A stretch of 44,138 nucleotides of DNA. Source: a virus. Both the position numbers and the translations under genes were made by a program. Location: positions 1 through 44,138 of IMG/VR virus record IMGVR_UViG_3300036785_000416; one strand, given 5' to 3'. Every line of letters starts with the position of its first letter. Position 1 is the first letter of the stretch. The notes beneath the pieces are model-generated. The model had not been told where the DNA came from, ran no database searches, and saw nothing but the letters and a program-made list of their open reading frames with translations. Of the stretch, positions 31,103 to 37,924 are shown one piece after another.

Positions 31103-31129
31103 CATGAGGCTCGCTACGCTAGCCTCATG
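31103..31129. repeat. Loop-core hairpin after the exonuclease gene
   Basis: Perfect 8-bp arms CATGAGGC and GCCTCATG with core TCGCTACGCTA. A second CATGAGGCTCG copy lies just upstream at 31091. Confidence 0.75.
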
Positions 31130-31154
31130 CAGCTTCCACACGTAAGGAACCACA

Positions 31155-31394
31155 ATGGCCATCGAACGGTGGACACCCCGGCGCAAAGTAGCACTCCTCA
31201 ACGACCTCGCCACCGGCCGCACCACCCAGGAAGCTGTCCTTCGCCTGTACAACGTATCCCCCGACGAAATCGCCGAGTGGATACGCGCCTACCACCATGA
31301 CGGCCTGCCCGGCCTTCGCACCACTCGCACCCAGGAGCGCCGCCCCCGCCACTTCCTCCGATCGCCTCGCTCCGCTCGCCGATCACCCACATAG
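31155..31394 (+). CDS. SciP/DUF1153-like transcription regulator
   Basis: 79 residues from ATG 31155, with AAGGA about 7 nt upstream. RWTPRRKVALLNDLATGRTT through LYNVSPDEIAEWIRAYHHDG and GLRTTRTQERR follow the helix-turn-helix pattern of alphaproteobacterial SciP (DUF1153), including the terminal GL-x-LRTTR signature. In Caulobacter, SciP restrains activation by the cell-cycle regulator CtrA. A phage copy could modify host cell-cycle transcription or control phage genes. The C-terminal ~20 residues are encoded partly by a loop-core hairpin and are not conserved family sequence. Confidence 0.8.
   Translation: MAIERWTPRRKVALLNDLATGRTTQEAVLRLYNVSPDEIAEWIRAYHHDGLPGLRTTRTQERRPRHFLRSPRSARRSPT
31360..31384. 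repeat. Loop-core hairpin at the end of the SciP-like gene
   Basis: Core TCGCTCCGCTC at 31367-31377; outer GATCG and CGATC arms pair, with mismatches next to the core. Confidence 0.55.
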
Positions 31395-31395
31395 C

Positions 31396-31426
31396 TTCCA
31401 CAGAACATCCACAGACTTGTCCACAG
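31396..31426. other. Three TCCACAG boxes (DnaA-box-like)
   Basis: TTCCACAG (31396), ATCCACAG (31407) and GTCCACAG (31419) are 11 and 12 bp apart, about one helical turn. TTGTCCACA at 31417-31425 equals a DnaA box form known from some high-GC bacteria. Such spacing suggests cooperative protein binding. Confidence 0.55.
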
Positions 31427-31432
31427 CCCATA

Positions 31433-31475
31433 GAACGTTTCAGGCACATCCAATGAACGTTCCGCTATATCCAAT
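31433..31475. repeat. Two iteron-like repeats
   Basis: GAACGTT-(8)-ATCCAAT at 31433-31454 and GAACGTT-(7)-ATCCAAT at 31455-31475 are adjacent direct repeats of 22 and 21 bp with conserved ends. Confidence 0.7.
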
Positions 31476-31827
31476 GATGACGAGCGGTTGTGTCACAGAG
31501 AATGTTTCGGGATCTTGCAGCATAATCCATGCACTGGCGTCACTCGGGGCGTCGCCCGCAATGCCGGTCCCATCGGCAAGCCCCCGCAACCCCTCAGGGC
31601 TACCCAACGGCCAATTATGCAGCTTGTGCGCACATCCTCACCACCTCGAGCTGCACCCGGACATCTGCCAAATGCCGGCCGTAAAAACGTCTCCAACCTT
31701 TTTCACCTTCGGGAGGAAAAAGGAGCCTCTCCAGTGCGCGGAGAGGCTACTACGGAGAATGTCCACCTGCCAAAGCCAGAGACGTTTTTACGGCCGGCAT
31801 TTGGCAGATCACGAGGAGCAACCATGA
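31453..31827 (+). CDS. Doubtful ORF across the structured locus, 124 aa
   Basis: From ATG 31453 the frame ends ATGA over the next gene, and has a Cys/His cluster (CSLCAHPHHLELHPDIC). However, it covers the iterons and both arms of the 31-bp inverted repeat, is low in recognisable structure, and two other frames are also open. It may be a true zinc-binding small protein or only an open frame in GC-rich non-coding DNA. Confidence 0.25.
   Translation: MNVPLYPMMTSGCVTENVSGSCSIIHALASLGASPAMPVPSASPRNPSGLPNGQLCSLCAHPHHLELHPDICQMPAVKTSPTFFTFGRKKEPLQCAERLLRRMSTCQSQRRFYGRHLADHEEQP
31663..31809. repeat. 31-bp inverted repeat with nested hairpins
   Basis: 31663-31693 is the exact reverse complement of 31779-31809. 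Inside are an AGCCTCTCC/GGAGAGGCT hairpin (9-bp stem, 31724-31748) and an imperfect CCTTTTTC/GAAAAAGG hairpin with a CTTCGG-type tip (about 31697-31722). The folded form would be a long stem with two side hairpins. It may be an origin structure, a small non-coding RNA or a miniature element. It ends 14 bp before the next start codon. Confidence 0.9.
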
Positions 31828-32102
31828 CCTACTTCGCCGTCCAAGTCCACTACCTCAACGGTCTCAAGGACAGGTTGGCCTGGGAGGACGTCTTGACCAG
31901 CACCAACAGCGATTTGGCAGCAAACTATGCCAAGCGACACAACGGTGAAGGGCTTGGAGTTCTACGAGTAGTACGCCTAGAAGGCAAATGGCCTCACGCC
32001 AACCACCCCAATAACCCCGCATCCTGCGTACACTTCATCCACGAGGTCGAGGCATCCGCCTGGGCCAAACGGCTAGAAAACCAGAGGTTCATATACCCAT
32101 GA
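31824..32102 (+). CDS. Unknown protein, 92 aa
   Basis: ATG 31824 with GAGGAG about 6 nt upstream. Beta-rich start (MTYFAVQVHYLNGLKDRLAW), then mixed, ending in a Trp-containing helix. The stop overlaps the next start as ATGA. No family recognised. Confidence 0.65.
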   Translation: MTYFAVQVHYLNGLKDRLAWEDVLTSTNSDLAANYAKRHNGEGLGVLRVVRLEGKWPHANHPNNPASCVHFIHEVEASAWAKRLENQRFIYP

Positions 32103-32308
32103 CCCGCCTCAAGCCTGACTTCGACCCTCGTTGCGCCAAGCTCGTTGAGCATTTCTTCCCTGACGCCCCGATTGACTTCCAATGCGATCTCGCCGACCGC
32201 ATCCAAGACCTGATCGAAGCCGCCGCCGAAGACCTCGCCGACCGCTACCAGTCCAGCTGGGCCACCATGAGCGAGGGCATGCGCCGCTACCGCCGCCAAG
32301 AAAGCTGA
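32099..32308 (+). CDS. Unknown protein, 69 aa
   Basis: Helical and acidic protein (HFFPDAPIDFQCDLADRIQD, LIEAAAEDLADRYQSSWATM) resembling small accessory proteins of phage replication clusters. The next gene starts 1 bp after its stop. Confidence 0.65.
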   Translation: MTRLKPDFDPRCAKLVEHFFPDAPIDFQCDLADRIQDLIEAAAEDLADRYQSSWATMSEGMRRYRRQES

Positions 32309-32309
32309 T

Positions 32310-32501
32310 ATGACCGAGTTGACTGCTGATCGCTTCATCGTATCCAGCAAGGAACTTGCCGAGTTATGGCAAGTCTACGGCATCGACGAAAGAGACGCGG
32401 GCAAAGACATAACCCTCCACGAATTCGACTTCATCCGACTGATGGTATCCCTCTATATAGCGAGAGGCATGGTACCACCACCAATCACATGGGCGCGATG
32501 A
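32310..32501 (+). CDS. Unknown protein, 63 aa
   Basis: Helical protein (DRFIVSSKELAELWQVYGID) with an acidic middle and a Pro-rich end. Its stop overlaps the palm gene start as ATGA, so the polymerase part 2 is likely coupled to it. It might help the two polymerase parts associate, but there is no direct evidence. Confidence 0.6.
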   Translation: MTELTADRFIVSSKELAELWQVYGIDERDAGKDITLHEFDFIRLMVSLYIARGMVPPPITWAR

Positions 32502-33235
32502 CCTTACCCAACATCCGCCGGACCATCGTCCCCGATCCGGGGATGGTACTGGTCGAGATCGACCTGAAGCAAGCCGACGCCCAGATCGTCGCATGGGCGA
32601 GCAACGATGAACCGCTCAAGTCGCTGTTTCGCCAGGGGGTTGATATATACACTGAACGACAAACCGGCATCTGGAGTGATCCAAGCCTGCCTTCATCTAG
32701 ACAGATCCGAAAGAACTGCATTCACTCCGTCAATTACGGAGCAGCATATCGTACTCTGGCCGAACGGTACGTGGGTACTGAAGCGGCCGCTCGCCACTTC
32801 ATCGACACTTGGTTCTCCCACCACCTCGCCATTCGCGAGTGGCAGCGCCGGATCGAGTGGGAAATGACCCAATCCCGTACCCCTTCGATCCGAAACATCT
32901 ACGGCTATCGCCGCCTATACGCCTGCCCCACCCCATTGACCCAGCCACTAGCGTGGTTGGGTCAATCTACCGTCGCCAGGGTGAACAAAGAAATGCTCTT
33001 AGCTCTCGCTACGCTCGAACCAACAGTTCAAATTCTCATGCCGCACCACGACAGCGTCCTTCTACAAGTCCCTGTCGGGCTTACGCCCGACATCTTTCCC
33101 AAGTTGCTTGAACTCTGTGCCATCACTGTCCCCTACAAGGATGATCCCCTTGTCATCCCATGTGACCTCAAATACAGCGACCAATCCTGGGGCGACATGC
33201 TAAGCTGGTCGCCGGAGGCGACCAATGCTGATTGA
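32498..33235 (+). CDS. DNA polymerase A palm and fingers (split polymerase, part 2)
   Basis: 245 residues from ATG 32498 (ATGA overlap). It begins LPNIRRTIVPDPGMVLVEID, the sequence that follows the LQNI motif in intact phage polymerases. Motif A has D22 and D27 (EIDLKQADAQIVAW), motif B has RQIRKNCIHSVNYGAAY (K72, Y80, G81) and motif C is PHHDSVLLQVP. All catalytic residues are present, so the enzyme may be active if the parts assemble. The 3' end overlaps the next gene by 11 bp. It lies 2.6 kb from part 1. Confidence 0.93.
   Translation: MTLPNIRRTIVPDPGMVLVEIDLKQADAQIVAWASNDEPLKSLFRQGVDIYTERQTGIWSDPSLPSSRQIRKNCIHSVNYGAAYRTLAERYVGTEAAARHFIDTWFSHHLAIREWQRRIEWEMTQSRTPSIRNIYGYRRLYACPTPLTQPLAWLGQSTVARVNKEMLLALATLEPTVQILMPHHDSVLLQVPVGLTPDIFPKLLELCAITVPYKDDPLVIPCDLKYSDQSWGDMLSWSPEATNAD
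33073..33092. repeat. GGGC-TTAC-GCCC palindrome in palm gene
   Basis: TGTCGGGC-TTAC-GCCCGACA with perfect 8-bp arms near motif C. Confidence 0.65.
33206..33224. repeat. GGA-loop palindrome ending at a start codon
   Basis: TGGTCGCC-GGA-GGCGACCA; the right arm ends one base before ATG 33225, so the start of the next gene is adjacent to a stem. Confidence 0.65.
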
Positions 33236-33593
33236 CATCCTCCCGATCCCCCACGAGCACCAACGCTACGACACCACTGGGGACTGGTTCATCAAGGACG
33301 GCCTCCTACACATCCGCCCCTCGTCGCTTAGCGACGATCGCCACACATTCCTTCTCGGCCTTCACGAACTAGTCGAAGCCGTCCTCTGTCTCAAGTGCGG
33401 CATCATCCAAGACGAGGTCGACGAATTCGATCTCGCTGCACTCGATCGAAATATCGAAGAACCAGGCGATGACCCAGCTGCTCCTTACCACCGGCAGCAC
33501 GTCATCGCCTCGATCGTCGAGCGTCTTGCCGCCGAGCTGCTCGGCGTCGACTGGAACGAGTATTCGGCAGCGGTCGATACACTAAAGAGGTAG
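33225..33593 (+). CDS. Conserved phage protein with HELVEA motif, 122 aa
   Basis: 122 residues. The sequence (MLIDILPIPHEHQRYDTTGD, then WFIKDGLLHIR) and LLGLHELVEAVLCLKCGI belong to a small family common in phage replication clusters. HELVE resembles a metal-binding HExxE element, but hydrolase activity is not shown. Acidic middle (DEVDEFDLAALDRN). Overlaps the palm gene by 11 bp. Confidence 0.75.
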   Translation: MLIDILPIPHEHQRYDTTGDWFIKDGLLHIRPSSLSDDRHTFLLGLHELVEAVLCLKCGIIQDEVDEFDLAALDRNIEEPGDDPAAPYHRQHVIASIVERLAAELLGVDWNEYSAAVDTLKR

Positions 33594-33597
33594 CCCA

Positions 33598-34923
33598 ATG
33601 GTTCTCACCCTCGTTTCGGATCGCTCCGCCCGACGAAGGGAACATGACGACTGGATCACCTCCTACCTCGCCGCAGTCGTCCCGAAGAGCGAGGCCCCCG
33701 AACGCTTCCACTTCTGGATTGGGGCAAGCATCATAGCAGGAGCTTTACGCCGCCGTGTAAGTATCAATATGGAGGCGTTCTCCTGGTTCCCCAATATGTT
33801 CATCGTCCTCGTCGGTCCCCCTGGCACCGTCAAGAAATCGACTAGCATCAACGTCGGTGCCCGTCTTTTACGCGATGTGCCCAATATTCATTTTGGCAGT
33901 GACATCACTACTTGGGAAGGCTTCATTCAGCAAGTCGAGAACGCCGAGGACATATTTGCTGAAGGCGACCCCCAGCCACGCCTAGACTTCAACGAAGAGT
34001 ACAAAGTCACTTCAGCACTAACATGTATCGTTAGTGAATGGGGAACGTTTCTTGATCCCGATAACTACAACATGATCAACATGTTGACTGAACTATACGA
34101 CGGCAAGTCCGATATCCCACTACGAAAGACAACCAAGACGCATGGCGACAACATAATAGTCAATCCATTCTTGAATATGATAGCCGGTACGACACCCTCC
34201 TGGATGGCTGACAATTTCAAGGGCCGTTTCGGCGGTTGGGGTTTCTCTTCCAGATGCATCTTCCTGCACGCCTCACAGCCGGAACGTCTAATACCCTATC
34301 CAGACGAAGAGTGGCAAGGCACCTTCCAGTCCCAGATGCAGAGTTTCACAAAGGATCTCATCGAGATCAGCAGGATGAAAGGTCAATACGTCCTCGACCC
34401 CGCCGCGCGCAACTACGGTCGCGATTGGTACCGACAACATATGGAGCGCAAAGTCCGTCTCGATGAACACCCCGATCACAATCCTTGGCTCAGCTACTAT
34501 CTCGCTCGCAAGTTCGATCACGCCCACAAGCTAGCTATGGTCATCGCGGCCAGCCAAGGCTCCCAGCTCCTCATCACTTACGACCACCTCAAGACAGCTT
34601 GCGACCGCTGCGACGAAGTGGAGGTCGAACTCTCCAAGGTCTTTGGCAGCAACGTCCAGGACACTTCTAGAGCTGTCCGCCTCAATCAATCACTCTGGGT
34701 CGAACTAGAGAATATGATCACTAAGAATGGTGGCGGATTTGAGGAACGCGGCATCTACGCATGGACTTTGCGCCGTTTAACCTATGGAGAAAGCAAAGCC
34801 TTCATCGAGCATCTTATAGCAGGCAATTGGCTCAAAAAGGAAGTCAATAACGATGGAACATGGCTTGTATTCGGATCAGCGTACAAGAATGCTACCGAAC
34901 CGACGCGCAGCTCACCGGATTGA
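33598..34923 (+). CDS. DUF3987-like helicase/primase ATPase
   Basis: 441 residues. A Walker A GPPGTVKKST at 73-82, CIVSEWGTFLD as Walker B-like with acidic E, and MIAGTTPSWMADNFKGRFGG with a sensor/arginine finger region and SSRCIFLHASQPERL match DUF3987-type phage and plasmid replication ATPases. A C-terminal winged-helix-like region ends near WLVFGSAYKN. It probably unwinds DNA for the polymerase. Codon use is somewhat lower GC than its neighbours. No TOPRIM primase domain was seen. Confidence 0.8.
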   Translation: MVLTLVSDRSARRREHDDWITSYLAAVVPKSEAPERFHFWIGASIIAGALRRRVSINMEAFSWFPNMFIVLVGPPGTVKKSTSINVGARLLRDVPNIHFGSDITTWEGFIQQVENAEDIFAEGDPQPRLDFNEEYKVTSALTCIVSEWGTFLDPDNYNMINMLTELYDGKSDIPLRKTTKTHGDNIIVNPFLNMIAGTTPSWMADNFKGRFGGWGFSSRCIFLHASQPERLIPYPDEEWQGTFQSQMQSFTKDLIEISRMKGQYVLDPAARNYGRDWYRQHMERKVRLDEHPDHNPWLSYYLARKFDHAHKLAMVIAASQGSQLLITYDHLKTACDRCDEVEVELSKVFGSNVQDTSRAVRLNQSLWVELENMITKNGGGFEERGIYAWTLRRLTYGESKAFIEHLIAGNWLKKEVNNDGTWLVFGSAYKNATEPTRSSPD

Positions 34924-35131
34924 CGCCGGGCGAGCCTACTCCGCTCGGGCCAGGATGATCAAGGCGGCGAGCTAAGGCTCGCCCGCTCGCTACGCTCGCG
35001 GGCTCGGCGCTCGGCCTTGACATCCGGCCCTTCGCTCCGCAACCGCCCGACGGCGTCAATCCTAGGTTAAAGCTGCGCTTGGGCCTAAAGGCCCGCGCGT
35101 CAAGTGGACTCACCCACAAGGAACCCGCAGC
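34924..35131. other. Intergenic region with hairpins before the membrane gene
   Basis: The 208-bp gap contains a loop-core hairpin (34981-35003), a GGGCCT/AGGCCC palindrome near 35083-35096 and several CGGGC repeats. No promoter is clear. The two structures could serve to stabilise or end the upstream mRNA. Confidence 0.5.
34981..35003 (+). repeat. Loop-core hairpin in intergenic region
   Basis: GCCCGC and GCGGGC arms around TCGCTACGCTC. Confidence 0.75.
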
Positions 35132-35272
35132 ATGTTCGAACTGATCTTCTACATCCTCTGGCTTGCCGGTCTGAACTGGTTTGGCCTGCTCGACCCGACA
35201 TGGACCGCCATCTCGACAGTCGGCATCATCATTCTATACATCATCAACCACGCTCCTCGACCACAAGACTAG
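35132..35272 (+). CDS. Small two-helix membrane protein, holin candidate
   Basis: 46 residues from ATG 35132, with AAGGA 9 nt upstream. Two hydrophobic stretches, about 2-20 (FELIFYILWLAGLNWFGLL) and 24-38 (TAISTVGIIILYIIN), are joined by a short DPT turn, with a short tail. This size and topology fit class II holin-like proteins, but no lysis gene lies next to it. It is the last rightward gene and its TAG shares bases with the convergent stop at 35269. Confidence 0.65.
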   Translation: MFELIFYILWLAGLNWFGLLDPTWTAISTVGIIILYIINHAPRPQD

Positions 35273-37878
35273 GGCACTGCCGCCCTAGTAGCCGGATCGG
35301 TGACATCGACCTGCTCGACCGTTGGCGTTGGCTGCGCCGCCTGCACGCCTGCCCTCACCGCTGTTGCTGTCTTCCCTATAGCTCGCAACTCGATCTGCCT
35401 GATAGCCTTATCCAGTTCCGGGCTCCCCGGCCGCAACCTCGCTGCACTCCTCACTAGCGGCATCACATACGGCACTTCCCGCAGCGCATGAAACAGGTTC
35501 ATCGCTGCATGGACTGCAAACGGTGCGGCGATCAACCCAACCGCCTGCATCGCCCCCTTCAATGGCTCTCCCCTCAACGTGTGCTCCACCAGCCGCTCCC
35601 CACCAATAAACGGCAAGAAGCTCCGTGTCCCCCATACCATCAATCGGCCATGCCTGCTCGCAGAAGTCTCCGCCAATCTCTGCGCGATATTCGCCTCGCC
35701 TTCCAGCTCAGTCACCCGCGTTCGTCCCAGCATCGCAATCAGCCCATCCTTGCGGTCCCTGATGTATTTCGTGAACCGCTTCGTCGCCGTTGCATCGGGT
35801 GTCTTCCCCTTCATATCATCAGTCAGCGTATGCAGCATCTGCCACTCCACGACGCTCTTCATCTCCTCCTGCGCTCGTGGTCCCATCACCTTACCCATCC
35901 GCGCCATCAGCTCGGCGTCATTGGTCTTCAGCGCCTTCGACACCCGGTTGAAGAACCACGCATTCGTAAACAGGTTCTTTCTCCCCGCAGTCACCCCCGC
36001 CTCGATCTGCTGTGGCGTATACCGCCCAAACAAATCATAGATCGGCCCGATATTCTCCCGGAAGAACCTGTTTGCACGATCCGCATCCCGTAGGAACTCG
36101 TTCACGCTCATCCCGTGCTCGTCCGCCGCCTTCTTCGCCACATCAAGCAATGACTGTCCCAATGTTGCCAGCTGCCTCCTCGACTGTGGATCAGTCTCCT
36201 TCGTCCGCATCGCCCGATGCACCGCTTGCAGTGCGGCACTAAACCTGTCTGCTCCCACTGGCACGGCTTCGAACGGCGCTGGCGGCACTGGCGGCGTCAA
36301 ACCCATCTGCCGCGCCACCTGCTCCTTGGCTCCCGACGGGAAGCCAGGGGCTAGCTTGTCGAGGTTCTTCTCGTACGCCTCGCTATCCTTCCTATACTGC
36401 TCCACCGCCCTCGCATGGGCGTCCTTCCTCGCCTCGTGCGCAGGCAACCCCAACTCGTCCCTGACCTTGTTACTCGTCACGGTCGCCGACACGCCTTCCC
36501 TCCGGGCGGCACCTGGAATGGCGGCTGCCACTCCCTGTCCCAGCTCTTCCGGGTCAAACCCCTCGAACTCCTTCCCCGACACGTTCCGCAGCGTGTACAG
36601 CTTATTCTTTTCATCCCAGAGCCGCTTGTAGTGTTCCAGAAACGACTGCTTGATCTCGTTCACGCTCTTGCTGATCTGCCCTGCATTAGCCTGCAGCATC
36701 TGCAGGAACGCCTGCGTCGCCTCCTTATCGGCCAGATACCTCGTCCCCCACCCCACCGCCGCTCCAATCCCTTGACCCAATCCTCCAAATGCAGCCCCGA
36801 GCGCCCCTTCAAGCCCCCTATTTCCCTCATTGACATCCGGATGGAACGTCGTAGCTCCAGCCGCCGCCCCCACCGTGGCACCCCGCATAAACCTCGGAAG
36901 CGCACTGACCACAGCCCCTGCCGCCTCTCCCACCTTGGTCGCTGCCAGCAGCCCACTCGACGCCATGATCCCTGCGACCGTCCCTCCAATCTCTCCGACA
37001 GTACCGAACACCGGGTGCTTCCGACCCATCTCCAGCAGCCCCAGCCGCTCCTCCCAATCATTTACCTGCGCCGTGAACTGCCTTGCCATCTCCTCGTTGC
37101 TGGCCTGCAACGCCGTCTGGATCGGTCCCAGCACCAGGTTCGCAGCTCCACGTGCCGCCCCACCCATCAGCGCCGCTGACTGCTCCATGAACTCCGGCGT
37201 GTAGAACCCGCTCGGATCGATGCTCGATACCGCCTCGTCTTCCTCTTCCGGGTCCAGCTCGCTGCTCGGCCGACCATCGACGTACTTCTTCAGCCGGTCA
37301 TCGAGATCCGGCCCCGTGAGCCGCCTCTTCTCCGCCACCGACGCATCTGCCGGCACCCCCAGGTCCACACCAGTGAGCGAGCTTGCCTTCGCCAGATAGT
37401 TCTGCGTCTCCCTCGGCAGCTTCGCATAATCGCGCCCCCCCGCGATCCATTCGTCAGCCTTCCCCGGCCCCGAGTTGAATGCAACCAGGGAATCGGTCCA
37501 GTTCCCATACTTATCATATTGCTTTGCCAGATAAGCCCGCTGCCCCGCCGTAGCCTGTCCATAGTCGAGCCGATCCTTGACACCCACCTCCGCAGCCGCA
37601 GCAGCCCCAAGCCCGCTGATGATCCCCTTCTCATTGGGTCTGTAGTCACGGCCCTCCATCTGTTGTACTGCAGCCGACATATTATCGAGCGCCGTCTTGT
37701 CCCTCGGTGGTGCCACGGGAGCAGCTGTCACCCCGGCTTGGCGCGCAGTAGCGATCGCGGTGCTGGCTGCATCGCCCCTGGGCTTCCCGGCCTCCGGCAT
37801 CGTCACCTTCGGCGCAGTCTCGTCCACGCCCGCCTGCTTCAGGCGTGCATCTAGATCATCGAGTGACAGCTGCGCCAT
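35269..37878 (-). CDS. Internal virion protein with lytic transglycosylase domain
   Basis: 869 residues. An N-terminal segment with QMEGRDYRPN (possible catalytic Glu) and YLAKQYDKYGNWTDSLVAFN then SGPGKADEWI resembles the lytic-transglycosylase AYNAGPG fold used by T7 gp16-like proteins to pierce peptidoglycan during ejection. Long helical and Ala/Gly-rich regions follow, with a hydrophobic middle (about residues 240-370). The ATG is at the edge of a hairpin (37878-37900). Enzymatic function is inferred, not certain. This is the only peptidoglycan-active domain recognised here. Confidence 0.8.
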   Translation of the reverse strand: MAQLSLDDLDARLKQAGVDETAPKVTMPEAGKPRGDAASTAIATARQAGVTAAPVAPPRDKTALDNMSAAVQQMEGRDYRPNEKGIISGLGAAAAAEVGVKDRLDYGQATAGQRAYLAKQYDKYGNWTDSLVAFNSGPGKADEWIAGGRDYAKLPRETQNYLAKASSLTGVDLGVPADASVAEKRRLTGPDLDDRLKKYVDGRPSSELDPEEEDEAVSSIDPSGFYTPEFMEQSAALMGGAARGAANLVLGPIQTALQASNEEMARQFTAQVNDWEERLGLLEMGRKHPVFGTVGEIGGTVAGIMASSGLLAATKVGEAAGAVVSALPRFMRGATVGAAAGATTFHPDVNEGNRGLEGALGAAFGGLGQGIGAAVGWGTRYLADKEATQAFLQMLQANAGQISKSVNEIKQSFLEHYKRLWDEKNKLYTLRNVSGKEFEGFDPEELGQGVAAAIPGAARREGVSATVTSNKVRDELGLPAHEARKDAHARAVEQYRKDSEAYEKNLDKLAPGFPSGAKEQVARQMGLTPPVPPAPFEAVPVGADRFSAALQAVHRAMRTKETDPQSRRQLATLGQSLLDVAKKAADEHGMSVNEFLRDADRANRFFRENIGPIYDLFGRYTPQQIEAGVTAGRKNLFTNAWFFNRVSKALKTNDAELMARMGKVMGPRAQEEMKSVVEWQMLHTLTDDMKGKTPDATATKRFTKYIRDRKDGLIAMLGRTRVTELEGEANIAQRLAETSASRHGRLMVWGTRSFLPFIGGERLVEHTLRGEPLKGAMQAVGLIAAPFAVHAAMNLFHALREVPYVMPLVRSAARLRPGSPELDKAIRQIELRAIGKTATAVRAGVQAAQPTPTVEQVDVTDPATRAAVP

Positions 37879-37900
37879 CAGTCTCGCTTCGCTCGACTGA
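37878..37900 (-). repeat. Loop-core hairpin at the internal virion protein start
   Basis: Arms TCAGTC and GACTGA around TCGCTTCGCTC; the start codon's first base is in one arm. Confidence 0.85.
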
Positions 37901-37924
37901 TCAAAGTTTGAAACATGATGACTG

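Noticed and set aside
31488-31823. Upstream extension of the 92-aa gene starting at 31824
   Set aside because: The extension runs through the iteron-like repeats and the 31-bp inverted repeat. ATG 31824 has a GAGGAG ribosome site, and the extended part lacks recognisable structure.
29830-32500. A functional group I intron restoring one polymerase mRNA
   Set aside because: The gap is about 2.6 kb with several ordinary coupled genes, and part 2 has its own ATGA-coupled start. No intron core was recognised by eye, so a two-gene arrangement is favoured, although trans-splicing is not excluded.
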